Origin: Rhizobium mesosinicum
Lineage (GTDB): Bacteria; Pseudomonadota; Alphaproteobacteria; Rhizobiales; Rhizobiaceae
DNA: 64,000 nucleotides
Assembly (NCBI RefSeq): GCF_019511345.1
Contig: NZ_JAEUAK010000004.1
Span: 310,001-374,000, forward strand
Direction: 5' to 3'
Shown here: piece after piece, positions 31,355 through 41,169 of the stretch
Layout: every line of letters starts with the position of its first letter
Numbering within the stretch: position 1 is the first letter of the stretch
Made by a program: the position numbers and the translations under genes
Notes under the pieces: model-generated
Seen by the model: only the letters and a program-made list of their open reading frames with translations
Told to the model about the DNA's origin: nothing
The model's database searches: none

Positions 31355-34207
31355 TCAGAAGAAGCCACGACGCTGCCACCAGCCAGCCTTTTTCGGCTTG
31401 CCTTCGCCCTCGGCTTCCGCACCCTCGGTGCGGGTGGAGGTGACCGTCGGTTCGGAGGACGAGATATTGGAGCCGCGGTTGGCGCGAACAGGCTTTGCCT
31501 CTTCCTGTGCCGGCGTCGCTAGATCCGCAGAAGCTTCCGCTGCTTCCGGCTCTGCCTCGACGACGAGCGCCTCAGTGACGGGCACTTCAACAACGGGCTC
31601 TTCGACGGGCGAGGGTGCTGCGGCCTTGCGACGACCACGGCCGCGGGCCGGTTTGACCTCCTCGGCTACGCTTTCGCTGCCTTCGATCGCAGCCATCGCA
31701 GACTGGCTCTCGACGGTTTCTGCCGCGATGACTTCGATCACGTCTGCTTCCGTTTCGGGCGCTTCACCGCCGGCGCTATCATCGCCTTCATCCGCCTCAC
31801 CGTCTTCTGCAGCTGCACTGGTCTCAGCGCCTTCGTCACCACGATTGCGGCGACCGCCACGCTTGCCGCGACGGCGGCGCTTGCGGCGCTGGGAGTCTTC
31901 GCTGTCGGCGCGGGCCTCGGCCGGTGCCTCGGCGGTGTCGCTGTCGCCCTCGCTGCCTTCGTCCTCGCCCTCATCGCCATCGTCAGCCTCGCCGGAGACT
32001 GCGTCGACAGCAACCTGCTGCTCACCATTGCCGTTGCGGCCACGGCGGCGGCGGCGGCGCTTGCGCTTGCGACCACCTTCGCCTTCGCTCTCTGCGCGGG
32101 CGGCCGGACGCTCGGCGGCAACAGGCTTTTCTTCGAGCTCTTCGTCCTCCTCCTCGTCATGCTCGATGAGGACATCGTCATCATCGTCGTCGGGGATGGC
32201 GGCGAAGTTGAAGAGGCTTTCGATCTTGACCGGATTTTCGACCGGCTCGCCGCGATCGATCGCGAAGTGCTGAGCACCCACCGAGCCGTCCGCATCGATG
32301 ATGATCGCCACACCGAAGCGGGCTTCATAATCGACGATCGTCTGACGCTTATGGTTGAGCAGATAGAGCGCGATATCGGGCGTCGTGCGCACGGTGATAT
32401 TGTGCGTCGTGTTCTTAAGCAGATATTCCTCGATGCCGCGCAGCACATGCAGAGCGACCGAGGACTGCGAACGGACATGGCCGGTGCCGCCGCAATGCGA
32501 GCAGACCTGCGTCGTCGATTCGAGAACGGAAGCGCGGATGCGCTGGCGCGACATTTCCAGAAGGCCGAAATGTGAGATGCGGCCGACCTGGATGCGGGCG
32601 CGGTCGTTCTTCAGGCATTCCTTCAGCTTCTTCTCGACAGCGCGGTTGTTGCGCTTTTCTTCCATGTCGATGAAGTCGATGACGATAAGCCCGGCAAGGT
32701 CCCGAAGGCGAAGCTGACGGGCGACTTCGTCTGCAGCCTCGAGGTTTGTCTGGAGAGCCGTGTCCTCGATCGAGTGCTCGCGGGTCGAGCGGCCGGAATT
32801 GACGTCGATCGAAACCAGCGCCTCCGTCTGATTCATGATCAGATAGCCGCCGGATTTCAGCGTTACCTGCGGCTGCAGCATGCGATCGAGCTGCGCCTCG
32901 ATGCCGGAGCGAGAGAAGATCGGATGGATGTCGCGATAGGGCTGGACCACCTTGGCATGGCTCGGCATCAGCATCTTCATGAAGTCTTTCGCTTCACGAT
33001 AGCCTTCTTCGCCGGAGACGATGATCTCGCCGATATCCTTGTTGTAGAGGTCGCGGATCGAACGCTTGATGAGCGAGCCTTCCTCGTAGACGAGGCAGGG
33101 TGCCGTCGAGGCGAGCGTCAGCGTGCGGACGTTCTCCCACAGGCGCATCAGATACTCGAAGTCGCGCTTGACCTCGACCTTGGTGCGGTTCGCACCGGCC
33201 GTGCGCAGGATCACGCCCATGCCCTGCGGCACCTCGAGCATGCGGGCGATTTCTTTCAGCCGCTTGCGGTCCTGCGGGTTGGTGATCTTGCGGGAAATGC
33301 CGCCGCCGCGCGCCGTGTTCGGCATCAGAACCGAATAGCGGCCTGCGAGCGAAAGATAGGTGGTGAGAGCAGCGCCCTTGTTGCCGCGTTCTTCCTTGGC
33401 GACCTGCACCAGCAGGATCTGGCGGCGCTTGATGACCTCCTGGATGCGGTACTGCTTGCGCGGCTTGCGCTGCACGCGGTCCGGGACCTCTTCCATCGCG
33501 TCTTCGGCGCCGACCGATTCGATGACTTCCTCTTCGCCATGGTCGTCGTCATCGTCGTCGTCATCCTGACGGCGCTTAGAAACGTCGACATCCTCGGAGA
33601 TGGTATCGGTTTCGACCATCGCGGCCATCTCGCCGCCCGTCGAACCTTCGTCATCGTTGTCTGCGACCGATGCTTCCGGCGCCGCCGCTTCTTCAGCAAC
33701 CGGCTCGGCTGCCTTCTTGCGGCTGCGGCGGGCGCGAGGCTTCTTGGCCGGGGCTTCTTCAGCGACGGGCGCAGCCTCTTCGGTGTGTGCTGCTACATCT
33801 TCCGCAGCAGATGCCTCGGGCTGTTCGACCGGAACGATGCCGATATCGGGCTGTTCCTGTGTCGAGAGATCGACGACCGGAGCGGTCTCTACATGCTCGA
33901 CATCCTCGTCGCGGCGATGCTCCTCGGCTTCGGCGCGAAGCAGGGCCTGACGATCGGCAAGCGGGATCTGGTAATAATCGGGATGGATTTCGGCAAAGGC
34001 CAGGAAGCCGTGCCGGTTGCCGCCATAATCGACGAAAGCGGCCTGCAGCGAGGGCTCGACCCTCGTTACTTTTGCAAGATAGATGTTGCCGCGAATCTGC
34101 TTCTTGTGCTGCGATTCGAAGTCAAATTCTTCTATGCGGTTCCCGCGAACGACAACGACGCGCGTCTCTTCCTCGTGAGACGCATCGATAAGCATTTTGT
34201 CTGCCAT
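31355..34207 (-). CDS. rne: Ribonuclease E
   Basis: Endoribonuclease of 950 residues, core of the RNA degradosome. The S1 domain starts at about residue 38 (IRGNIYLAKVTRVEPSLQAAFVDYGG). It is split by an acidic, low-complexity insertion (about 90-255) before resuming at KKRR-type basic sequence, as known for alphaproteobacteria. The catalytic DNase I-like part has VSIDVNSGRS and GLIVIDFIDM, and the zinc link is CSHCGGTG. From about residue 690 the tail is disordered, with alternating acidic stretches and arginine-rich blocks (RKRKRRRRRRGRNG) expected to bind RNA and partners. Confidence 0.95.
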   Translation of the reverse strand: MADKMLIDASHEEETRVVVVRGNRIEEFDFESQHKKQIRGNIYLAKVTRVEPSLQAAFVDYGGNRHGFLAFAEIHPDYYQIPLADRQALLRAEAEEHRRDEDVEHVETAPVVDLSTQEQPDIGIVPVEQPEASAAEDVAAHTEEAAPVAEEAPAKKPRARRSRKKAAEPVAEEAAAPEASVADNDDEGSTGGEMAAMVETDTISEDVDVSKRRQDDDDDDDDHGEEEVIESVGAEDAMEEVPDRVQRKPRKQYRIQEVIKRRQILLVQVAKEERGNKGAALTTYLSLAGRYSVLMPNTARGGGISRKITNPQDRKRLKEIARMLEVPQGMGVILRTAGANRTKVEVKRDFEYLMRLWENVRTLTLASTAPCLVYEEGSLIKRSIRDLYNKDIGEIIVSGEEGYREAKDFMKMLMPSHAKVVQPYRDIHPIFSRSGIEAQLDRMLQPQVTLKSGGYLIMNQTEALVSIDVNSGRSTREHSIEDTALQTNLEAADEVARQLRLRDLAGLIVIDFIDMEEKRNNRAVEKKLKECLKNDRARIQVGRISHFGLLEMSRQRIRASVLESTTQVCSHCGGTGHVRSQSSVALHVLRGIEEYLLKNTTHNITVRTTPDIALYLLNHKRQTIVDYEARFGVAIIIDADGSVGAQHFAIDRGEPVENPVKIESLFNFAAIPDDDDDDVLIEHDEEEDEELEEKPVAAERPAARAESEGEGGRKRKRRRRRRGRNGNGEQQVAVDAVSGEADDGDEGEDEGSEGDSDTAEAPAEARADSEDSQRRKRRRRGKRGGRRNRGDEGAETSAAAEDGEADEGDDSAGGEAPETEADVIEVIAAETVESQSAMAAIEGSESVAEEVKPARGRGRRKAAAPSPVEEPVVEVPVTEALVVEAEPEAAEASADLATPAQEEAKPVRANRGSNISSSEPTVTSTRTEGAEAEGEGKPKKAGWWQRRGFF

Positions 34208-34410
34208 GTAAGCTGAGCTCCTCGGCGAGGCCGCGAGAGCGCATTCCCGACTGCTATTGACACAGGAAGAATGCGGTCCGCCGTGGCCGCGCCGGATAAT
34301 GAAAGTCGCGATTGGTGCGAGGGAGAGGGCAGCAGCCAGACCGCAGCCGGAACCGTTTTGTTCCGGGGGCTGTACACTTCAGATAAAACCTGCTGCGAAA
34401 CCATCAACAA
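34208..34410 (-). promoter_or_regulatory. rne promoter and structured 5' leader
   Basis: On the minus strand TTGTTG (34410-34405), 17 bp, TTTATC (34387-34382) is a plausible promoter. The implied leader of about 170 nt contains a strong stem CCGGAAC/GTTCCGG (near 34347-34366, extended by GGCTG/CAGCC). RNase E is known to autoregulate through its leader in E. coli, and the same is only a suggestion here. The remaining gap up to 34836 has a GACCCG/CGGGTC hairpin near 34435 and no supportable gene. Confidence 0.4.
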
Positions 34411-34836
34411 CCAAGCGTGATCGACAATGACGAAGACCCGTTTCGGGTCCGATGAGTTTGCTCCCTGAGAGCGTGGTGGCTGATCCACCGATGAAATCCC
34501 AGCATGAGGCCGGAAAATCAGGATCCAGTTCTCGGGTAAAAATGCATTAGACGGCGGACGATTACCGGTTGTAGCGCCAGGTCCGGGGTCGGCTGGCTGC
34601 CTCGCGGCGACTCTATCCCGTCAACACTTTTACCCTAAAATTCGTTGTATGTTTTCTCTGTCACAATAGCAAGGGAAAAGCCAAATGTGCCATAATATTG
34701 ATGGATTTCGTATCGCATAAACTTGTCGGGGATAGGCGATCCCGATTCGCGGGTCGGTGCGCTCGCTCGCCTCTAGCGGGCGTTCGCAGGGACGATGTAA
34801 GGTCCATCGCAGGAATAAATAGGGTGTGGCGGGCTA

Positions 34837-36087
34837 TTGTTTAAGAGGTTTCGAATCGCGGCGGAGTTGTCGGCAGGGCGAAAACTGGGGTTTGCGGGGT
34901 GGCTTTTCGCCTTCGCATCGCTTTGCGCGGTTCCTGGCAGCGCAGCCGGTACAAAGAATTCCTTGCTGGCTTACGGAGCGCGTATAGTCGGCGATGAAGC
35001 GAGAACCCGCATCGTCATCGATTTCGACCGTGAGCCTCGTTTTTCCGTCCACTACATCGCCAATCCCGAGCGCATCGTTGTCGACCTGCCCGCAACCGCT
35101 TTCGGCTTTCCCGCCAAAGACCTGGAGGCGCGCGGCCTCTTCAAGGACATCCGTTATGGCGCCATGGATGAAGGAAGCGCCCGCATCGTGTTGACGGCGG
35201 CGCGCCCTGTCCAGCTCGCCCTTGCCAAGGTGCAGACGGATGAGAGCGGCAATGGCCACCGGCTGGTGCTCGATGCCGAGATGATCGACAAGCAGAAGTT
35301 CGCCGAATTGGTGAAGACCCAGTCCTGGAACGACCAGTCCGGCGCGGCTGAGACGACGAGCGCCATTCCCCAGCCGGAAAAGGCAGCACCCGGGGATTTC
35401 GTCATTGCCGTCGATGCCGGCCACGGCGGTATCGACACGGGGGCCATCGGCGTCGATACGAAGACCGAGGAAAAACTGGTGACGCTCGCCTTCGCCAAGG
35501 CGCTGGCCGATCGCCTGAACAAGGAGCCGGGCATCAAGGCTTTCCTGACGCGCGACGATGACGAATTCCTGTCTTTGTCGCAGCGTGTGCTGATCGCCCG
35601 GCAGAACCATGCTGGGCTCTTAATTTCCCTGCACGCAGATACGCTGAAGCAGAAAGATATACGCGGCGCGACGGTCTATACGATTTCCGACAAGGCCTCG
35701 GACAAGCTCGCCGCCGATCTCGCAGAACGCGAAAACCTTTCGGACCAGATTGCCGGCAAGGAGACGGTAACCGAGCCGCCTGAAGTCGCAGATATCCTTC
35801 TCGACCTGACGCGGCGTGAGACGCAGGCGTTCTCGATCTCGCTTGCCGAAAGCGTACTCGCATCCTTCAAAGATCAAATCGGCACGATCAATAACCCGCA
35901 TCGCCACGCCGGTTTTCGCGTATTGCAGGCGCCGGACGTTCCGTCGATCCTGCTCGAACTCGGGTTCCTCTCCAATGTCGAGGACGAAAAGCGTCTGCTT
36001 GATGATGCTTGGCGGTTGAAGATGGCTGATCTCTTGACCGATGCGGTGAAGCATTATCGCGCGAGTGTAATGGCGAACGGCGGTTAG
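34837..36087 (+). CDS. amiC: N-acetylmuramoyl-L-alanine amidase (AmiC-type)
   Basis: Periplasmic zinc amidase that splits septal peptidoglycan. Residues 1-37 form an export signal with a basic N-terminus and GSAA cleavage area. An AMIN domain covers about 40-145, and the Amidase_3 domain 190-410 has VIAVDAGHGG (zinc His), the glutamate after it, LLISLHAD and SILLELGFLSN. A TTG start is used; no nearby ATG is in frame. It is followed at 268 bp by mrcA, a second cell-wall gene in the same direction. The gap 36088-36355 holds nothing recognised. Confidence 0.92.
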   Translation: MFKRFRIAAELSAGRKLGFAGWLFAFASLCAVPGSAAGTKNSLLAYGARIVGDEARTRIVIDFDREPRFSVHYIANPERIVVDLPATAFGFPAKDLEARGLFKDIRYGAMDEGSARIVLTAARPVQLALAKVQTDESGNGHRLVLDAEMIDKQKFAELVKTQSWNDQSGAAETTSAIPQPEKAAPGDFVIAVDAGHGGIDTGAIGVDTKTEEKLVTLAFAKALADRLNKEPGIKAFLTRDDDEFLSLSQRVLIARQNHAGLLISLHADTLKQKDIRGATVYTISDKASDKLAADLAERENLSDQIAGKETVTEPPEVADILLDLTRRETQAFSISLAESVLASFKDQIGTINNPHRHAGFRVLQAPDVPSILLELGFLSNVEDEKRLLDDAWRLKMADLLTDAVKHYRASVMANGG

Positions 36088-36355
36088 GCTCTGCGTCTCC
36101 AGGGCGTTGCCCGGAAGTGACACCTCGGCCGAAACCCGCGTCCCTGCCCAAAGGGAGGCGAAAGTGGCAGACCAGGCCCTATTTTGCTCACATTCGCGCC
36201 GTTACTCCGCTCTATAAGTTTCGCGTAAGTGAGACGAAATCGGCTTGTAGCGCCCACGCGCATGGAGTAAGCCGCGCAGCGTGCAAAGAGACATGATCTG
36301 TGCGATTGTGCGGCTGCGCCGATCTAATGATTAGAAATACCGGTAGCTGAAAAAT

Positions 36356-38815
36356 ATGGTTAGACTTCTTGGATATTTCTTCGGGATAGCCTGCGTCCTG
36401 TTCCTGGGTGCTGCGGCTGTTATTGCCGTCTATCTTGCTAATGTCGCGAAGGATCTTCCTGACTATGCGGTGCTCAACAGCTATGCGCCCCCAGTTACCA
36501 CCCGCGTTCACGCAGGTAACGGTGCGCTCATGGCCGAATACGCCAAGGAGAAGCGCCTTTTCCTGCCGATCCAGGCCATCCCGGACCGCGTCAAGGCTGC
36601 CTTCCTTTCGGCCGAAGACAAGAATTTTTACAACCATCCCGGCGTCGATCTCACCGGTCTTGGCCGTGCCATCCTCGTCAATCTTCAGAATTTCGGCTCC
36701 GGACGCCGGCCGGTCGGTGCATCCACGATTACCCAGCAGGTGGCGAAGAATTTTCTTCTGACCTCCGACCAGACGATTGACCGCAAGATCAAGGAAGCGA
36801 TCCTGTCCTTCCGCATTGAACAGGCCTACAGCAAGGACAAGATTCTCGAGCTTTACCTCAATGAGATCTTTTTCGGCCTGAACTCCTACGGTATCGGCAG
36901 TGCCTCGCTCACTTATTTCAACAAGTCGGTCACTGAGCTGACGGTCGCCGAATCCGCCTATCTCGCATCGCTGCCGAAAGGCCCGGCCAACTACCATCCC
37001 TTTCGTCATCCGGAGGCTGCGCTCGAGCGCCGCAACTGGGTTATCGACCGCATGGTCGAGAACGGTTATGTGAGCCAGAGCGACGGCGAGGATGCCAAGA
37101 AGCAGCCGCTCGGCGTCACCGCCCGCAACAGCGGACCGTCTCTTTTCGCGTCTGATTATTTCGCCGAGGCCGTCCGCCGCCAGCTTATCGATCAGTATGG
37201 CGAGAAATCGCTTTATGAAGGCGGCCTTTCGGTGCGCACTTCGCTCGATCCGCAGATGCAGCTCTTTGCGCGGAAGGCACTGCAGGATGGCCTGACCAAT
37301 TACGACGAGCGTCGTGGTTTCCACGGCCCGATCAAGCAGATCAGCACGTCTGGCGACTGGGGTCCGGCGCTCGCCGAAGTACCCGCTCTTTCCGACGTGC
37401 CGGAATGGCGACTGGCGGTCGTGCTCGCCGTTTCTAATGACAGCGTCGACATCGGCCTGCAGCCACCCAAGGATGGAGGCGGCAAAGTCGCAGCCGAACG
37501 CGAGCGCGGTTCGATTGCAGCCAAGGATATGCAGTGGGCATTCCGCTCCGCCGCCGGCGACCGCAAGACGACGAAGTCGCCGGTCGGCGCCCTCTCGGCA
37601 GGGGATGTCGTTTACGTCGAGCGCCTCGGCGGCGACAATTCGACCTCCTACCGCCTGCGCCAGCCGCCGAAGGTACAGGGTGGTCTCGTCGCCATGGACC
37701 CGAAGACCGGCCGCGTTCTCGCCATGGTCGGCGGCTTCTCCTATGCCCAGTCGGAATTCAACCGCGCCACGCAGGCCATGCGCCAGCCAGGCTCCTCCTT
37801 CAAGCCCTTCGTTTATGCCGCCGCCATGGATAACGGGTACACGCCCGCCTCCGTCATCATGGATGCCCCGATCGAAATCGTTTCGGGCGGTCAGGTCTGG
37901 AGGCCGGAAAACTACGGCGGCGAAGTCAGCGGTCCCTCGACGCTACGCTCCGGTATCGAAAATTCGCGCAACCTTATGACAGTGCGCCTCGCCAATGACC
38001 TCGGTATGAATATCGTTGCCGAATATGCCGAGCGCTTCGGCATTTATGACAAGATGCCGCCGCTGCTCGCCATGTCGCTCGGCTCGGGCGAAACAACGGT
38101 GCTGCGCATGGTTTCGGCTTACTCGGTCATCGCCAATGGCGGCAAGCAGATCAAGCCGACGCTGATCGACCGCATCCAGGACCGTTACGGCAAGACGATC
38201 TTCAGGCATGAAGAGCGTCTCTGCGAAGGCTGCAACGCTGGCGACTGGCAGAACCAGGAAGAACCCAACATCGTCGATAACCGCGAACAGGTTCTCGATC
38301 CGATGACCTCCTACCAGATCACCTCTATGATGCAGGGCGTCATCCAACGTGGTACGGCTGCCGGTAAGGTCGATCTCTCGGGCCGCGATGTTGCCGGCAA
38401 GACGGGTACGACCAACGATGAGAAGGACGCCTGGTTCGTCGGCTTCACGCCCGATCTGGTTGCGGGCCTTTACCTGGGCTTCGATACGCCGGCACCGCTT
38501 GGCCGCGGCGGTACGGGTGGCGTTCTCTCAGCGCCGATCTTCAATGAATTCATGCAGGCGGCCGTCAAGGACATGCCGGAATCCAAATTCGTGGTTCCGG
38601 CCGGCATGAATATGATCGCGATCAACCGCAAGACCGGCATGGCGGCTGTCGACGGCGAGCCGGGCACCATCATCGAGGCCTTCAAACCAGGCACCGGCCC
38701 GGCTGACAGCTTCTCTGTCATCGGCATGGACGGCACGATGGCGCCGGAAGAAATCCTGCGCACGTCGCCCCAGGCAAACCAGGCGGTCCAGACCAACACG
38801 CCCGGCCTGTTCTGA
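36356..38815 (+). CDS. mrcA: Penicillin-binding protein 1A (bifunctional)
   Basis: Inner-membrane glycosyltransferase/transpeptidase of 819 residues that polymerises and cross-links peptidoglycan. One N-terminal membrane helix is followed by the GT51 domain, with catalytic glutamate in SAEDKNFYNHPG and GASTITQQVAKNFLL. An OB-like insert comes next, then the transpeptidase with active serine in RQPGSSFKPF, the SRN motif in ENSRNLM and the KTGT motif in AGKTGTTNDEKDAW. All active-site motifs are intact. Confidence 0.95.
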   Translation: MVRLLGYFFGIACVLFLGAAAVIAVYLANVAKDLPDYAVLNSYAPPVTTRVHAGNGALMAEYAKEKRLFLPIQAIPDRVKAAFLSAEDKNFYNHPGVDLTGLGRAILVNLQNFGSGRRPVGASTITQQVAKNFLLTSDQTIDRKIKEAILSFRIEQAYSKDKILELYLNEIFFGLNSYGIGSASLTYFNKSVTELTVAESAYLASLPKGPANYHPFRHPEAALERRNWVIDRMVENGYVSQSDGEDAKKQPLGVTARNSGPSLFASDYFAEAVRRQLIDQYGEKSLYEGGLSVRTSLDPQMQLFARKALQDGLTNYDERRGFHGPIKQISTSGDWGPALAEVPALSDVPEWRLAVVLAVSNDSVDIGLQPPKDGGGKVAAERERGSIAAKDMQWAFRSAAGDRKTTKSPVGALSAGDVVYVERLGGDNSTSYRLRQPPKVQGGLVAMDPKTGRVLAMVGGFSYAQSEFNRATQAMRQPGSSFKPFVYAAAMDNGYTPASVIMDAPIEIVSGGQVWRPENYGGEVSGPSTLRSGIENSRNLMTVRLANDLGMNIVAEYAERFGIYDKMPPLLAMSLGSGETTVLRMVSAYSVIANGGKQIKPTLIDRIQDRYGKTIFRHEERLCEGCNAGDWQNQEEPNIVDNREQVLDPMTSYQITSMMQGVIQRGTAAGKVDLSGRDVAGKTGTTNDEKDAWFVGFTPDLVAGLYLGFDTPAPLGRGGTGGVLSAPIFNEFMQAAVKDMPESKFVVPAGMNMIAINRKTGMAAVDGEPGTIIEAFKPGTGPADSFSVIGMDGTMAPEEILRTSPQANQAVQTNTPGLF

Positions 38816-38935
38816 TTGAGACGGATTTTCTTTGCGCCCGCCACGGCTCTTTACATCCGCGGCGGGCGTCTCTATGTCACGAGCCTTGCAGAATACCCCG
38901 GCACTCACAGAATACCGAAGCAAAGAAGCAGGAAA

Positions 38936-40067
38936 ATGCGAGCGGAAATCCAGAACATAGTCGATGAAACCAAGCAGGCTATCACCCTGCTGAGGAGGCA
39001 TCTTTGACTGGGATCAGGCGGTAAGACGACTGGACTGGTTGAACAACAAGGCAGAGGACCCCAACCTCTGGAATGATGCGCAGGAAGCCCAGAAGCTTAT
39101 GCGCGAGCGCCAGCAGCTCGATGACGGCATCAACGGAGTCCGGGCACTGGAGCAGCAGCTTTCCGAGAATATCGAGCTTGTCGAACTCGGCGAGGAAGAA
39201 GGCGACGAGAGCATCGTTAAGGAAGCCGAAGACGCGCTGAAGAGCCTGAAGGCCGAGGCTGCCCGTCGGCAGGTCGAAGCCATGCTGTCGGGTGAGGCGG
39301 ACGGCAACGACACCTATCTCGAAGTCCATTCCGGTGCCGGCGGTACGGAAAGCCAGGACTGGGCGAACATGCTTCTGCGCATGTACACCCGCTGGGCCGA
39401 GCGCCAGCGCTTCAAGGTCGAGCTTCTGGAAGTCCATGACGGGGAAGAAGCCGGCATCAAGTCCGCGACCCTGCTGATCAAGGGCCACAATGCTTATGGC
39501 TGGCTGAAGACGGAATCGGGCGTGCACCGGCTCGTGCGCATCTCGCCCTATGACAGCAATGCGCGCCGCCATACGTCCTTCTCGTCGATCTGGGTCTATC
39601 CGGTCGTTGACGACTCGATCAACATCGAGATCAACGAAAGCGATTGCCGCATCGATACCTACCGTTCGTCGGGCGCCGGCGGCCAGCACGTCAACACGAC
39701 GGACTCGGCCGTGCGCATCACCCACATTCCGACCGGTATCGTCGTCGCCTGCCAGCAGGAGCGCTCGCAGCACAAGAACCGCGCCAAGGCGTGGGAAATG
39801 TTGCGTGCCCGCATGTATGAAGCCGAGTTGAAGAAACGCGAGGAGGCCGCTAACGCCGAAGCCGCTTCCAAGACGGATATCGGCTGGGGTCACCAGATCC
39901 GCTCCTACGTTCTGCAGCCCTACCAACTCGTGAAGGACCTGCGTACCGGCGTCGCGAGCACTGCTCCCGATGACGTACTCGATGGTGACCTGAACGAGTT
40001 CATGGAAGCGGCACTTGCTCACCGCATCAGTGGCGCAGCCGATGCTGTCGTCGACGACGTCGATTAA
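38936..40067 (+). CDS. prfB: Peptide chain release factor 2 (programmed +1 frameshift)
   Basis: Terminates translation at UGA and UAA. The gene is in two frames: codons 1-23 from ATG 38936 end at an in-frame UGA (39005-39007), and the rest continues in the +1 frame as [15 protein letters not shown] to 40067, giving 376 residues, i.e. join(38936..39004,39006..40067). The GGQ peptidyl-hydrolysis motif ([12 protein letters not shown]) and the SPY/SPF-region tripeptide zone ([11 protein letters not shown]) are present. Low RF2 lets ribosomes shift at UGA and so raises RF2, the known autoregulation. Confidence 0.96.
38993..39008 (+). promoter_or_regulatory. RF2 programmed frameshift site
   Basis: AGGAGG (38993-38998), a 3-nt spacer CAT, the slippery codon CTT, then TGA C. 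This is the textbook arrangement: an internal Shine-Dalgarno element three bases before CUU UGA C, driving a +1 shift. Confidence 0.95.
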
Positions 40068-40090
40068 GCGGCAAGGACAGATTGAGATAG

Positions 40091-40116
40091 AAAGCCCTGG
40101 AAACGGGGCTTTTTCT
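40091..40116 (+). terminator. Terminator of prfB
   Basis: AAAGCCC (40091-40097) pairs with GGGCTTT (40106-40112), followed by TTTCTTTT. It starts 23 bp after the prfB stop and just before the convergent hydrolase gene. Confidence 0.85.
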
Positions 40117-40118
40117 TT

Positions 40119-41138
40119 TCAAACGCCCGCCGGAATGTCTATTCCGTAAAAGAATGCTCCCGATAGCTCGGCGATCTCATCGTGGACAGCCGCACGCTCG
40201 ATGCCGGCAGGATCGGTGAAGAGGTGCTCCGCAAACGAAAGGCCCAACGGACTGCCCTCTGGCAGAAAGACATAGTGCCCAAGCCCGCCCGGAAGCATTC
40301 TGAAGGTGCTCCGATCAAGCCGCGCATGCAGCCATTTTGAACATTCTTCGACAGGGGCCGTGTCGTCGGCGTCGCCAACCAGAATGAGGGCGGGCCTATC
40401 GATCGCCTTCAGGCTCTCTTCGCTGAAGCCACGCACCGATCTTCCCGGCGCGCAGACCAGCGCAGCCTTGATCCTGTCGTCGCGATAGGATTGCGACATC
40501 CGCGACCATGAATCGCGAAATGCCGTGCTGGTGCGAAGCAGCGACGGAATATGATCGGCAAGGTCGGGAAATTCCCTTGGGCCGCGCGGCCCTCCAGGCT
40601 TCAACCTGGATTGCTCGAACTGCGAAAATTGCGCGACCGCGCCAAGAAGCAGCATCACCGTATAGGCTCCTGCTGAAAATCCGGCGGCAAATATGCTCCG
40701 GGTATCCATATGCCCGGCAAGATCACCTTGCCAGTCTTTTCGGTAATCGAGCGTGAGGCTCAGATCGGACGCTCGCTCCCAGAGGCAGGCAAAGCCCTCG
40801 GCGTGATAGGCTTCGCCGCCGGTATTGCCGTGGTGGTTGACGCCAAGCGCGATAAATCCACGATTGACCAGGCGGCGGGCGAGCCATTCCAGCCCTGCAG
40901 CCGAGCCGCCGGTGCCGTGCGACAGCAGGACCAGCGGGTAGGGCCTCGTCGCCGGCTGAACGGGTGCGTCGCAGGCGACCGCGGCCCTTCGGAACCAGCT
41001 TCGTCCCGGGATTTCGGTTTCGATCGATCCCTCGGCTGCCGGATACCAGAGAGACCAGCGGACAGGTCTTGGGCCGGTCTCGTTCCAGTCCGGCCGCGTC
41101 TCGTCGTGGAGAACGCCTTCGCGAAAGCCGAGTTTCAT
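40119..41138 (-). CDS. Alpha/beta hydrolase, PAF-acetylhydrolase-like
   Basis: Protein of 339 residues with an alpha/beta hydrolase core. PLVLLSHGTGGSAAGLEWLA forms the oxyanion loop, the nucleophile elbow is AAGFSAGAYT (GxSxG), the acid is in ILVGDADDTAPVEECS and the histidine in GGLGHYVFL. It resembles the group annotated as dienelactone hydrolase or platelet-activating factor acetylhydrolase. The substrate is unknown. There is no signal peptide, so it should be cytoplasmic. Confidence 0.82.
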   Translation of the reverse strand: MKLGFREGVLHDETRPDWNETGPRPVRWSLWYPAAEGSIETEIPGRSWFRRAAVACDAPVQPATRPYPLVLLSHGTGGSAAGLEWLARRLVNRGFIALGVNHHGNTGGEAYHAEGFACLWERASDLSLTLDYRKDWQGDLAGHMDTRSIFAAGFSAGAYTVMLLLGAVAQFSQFEQSRLKPGGPRGPREFPDLADHIPSLLRTSTAFRDSWSRMSQSYRDDRIKAALVCAPGRSVRGFSEESLKAIDRPALILVGDADDTAPVEECSKWLHARLDRSTFRMLPGGLGHYVFLPEGSPLGLSFAEHLFTDPAGIERAAVHDEIAELSGAFFYGIDIPAGV

Positions 41139-41169
41139 GGCTTAGCTCCAATGAATGGACCTGCGACGC

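Noticed and set aside
31059..32273. 404-codon plus-strand frame antisense to the rne tail
   Set aside because: It is Ser/Ala/Pro low complexity that mirrors the acidic and arginine-rich tail of RNase E, and it shows no family resemblance.
36212..37324. 370-codon minus-strand frame across the mrcA start
   Set aside because: It is antisense to the intact PBP1A and shows no protein family. The overlap is with conserved catalytic motifs on the other strand.
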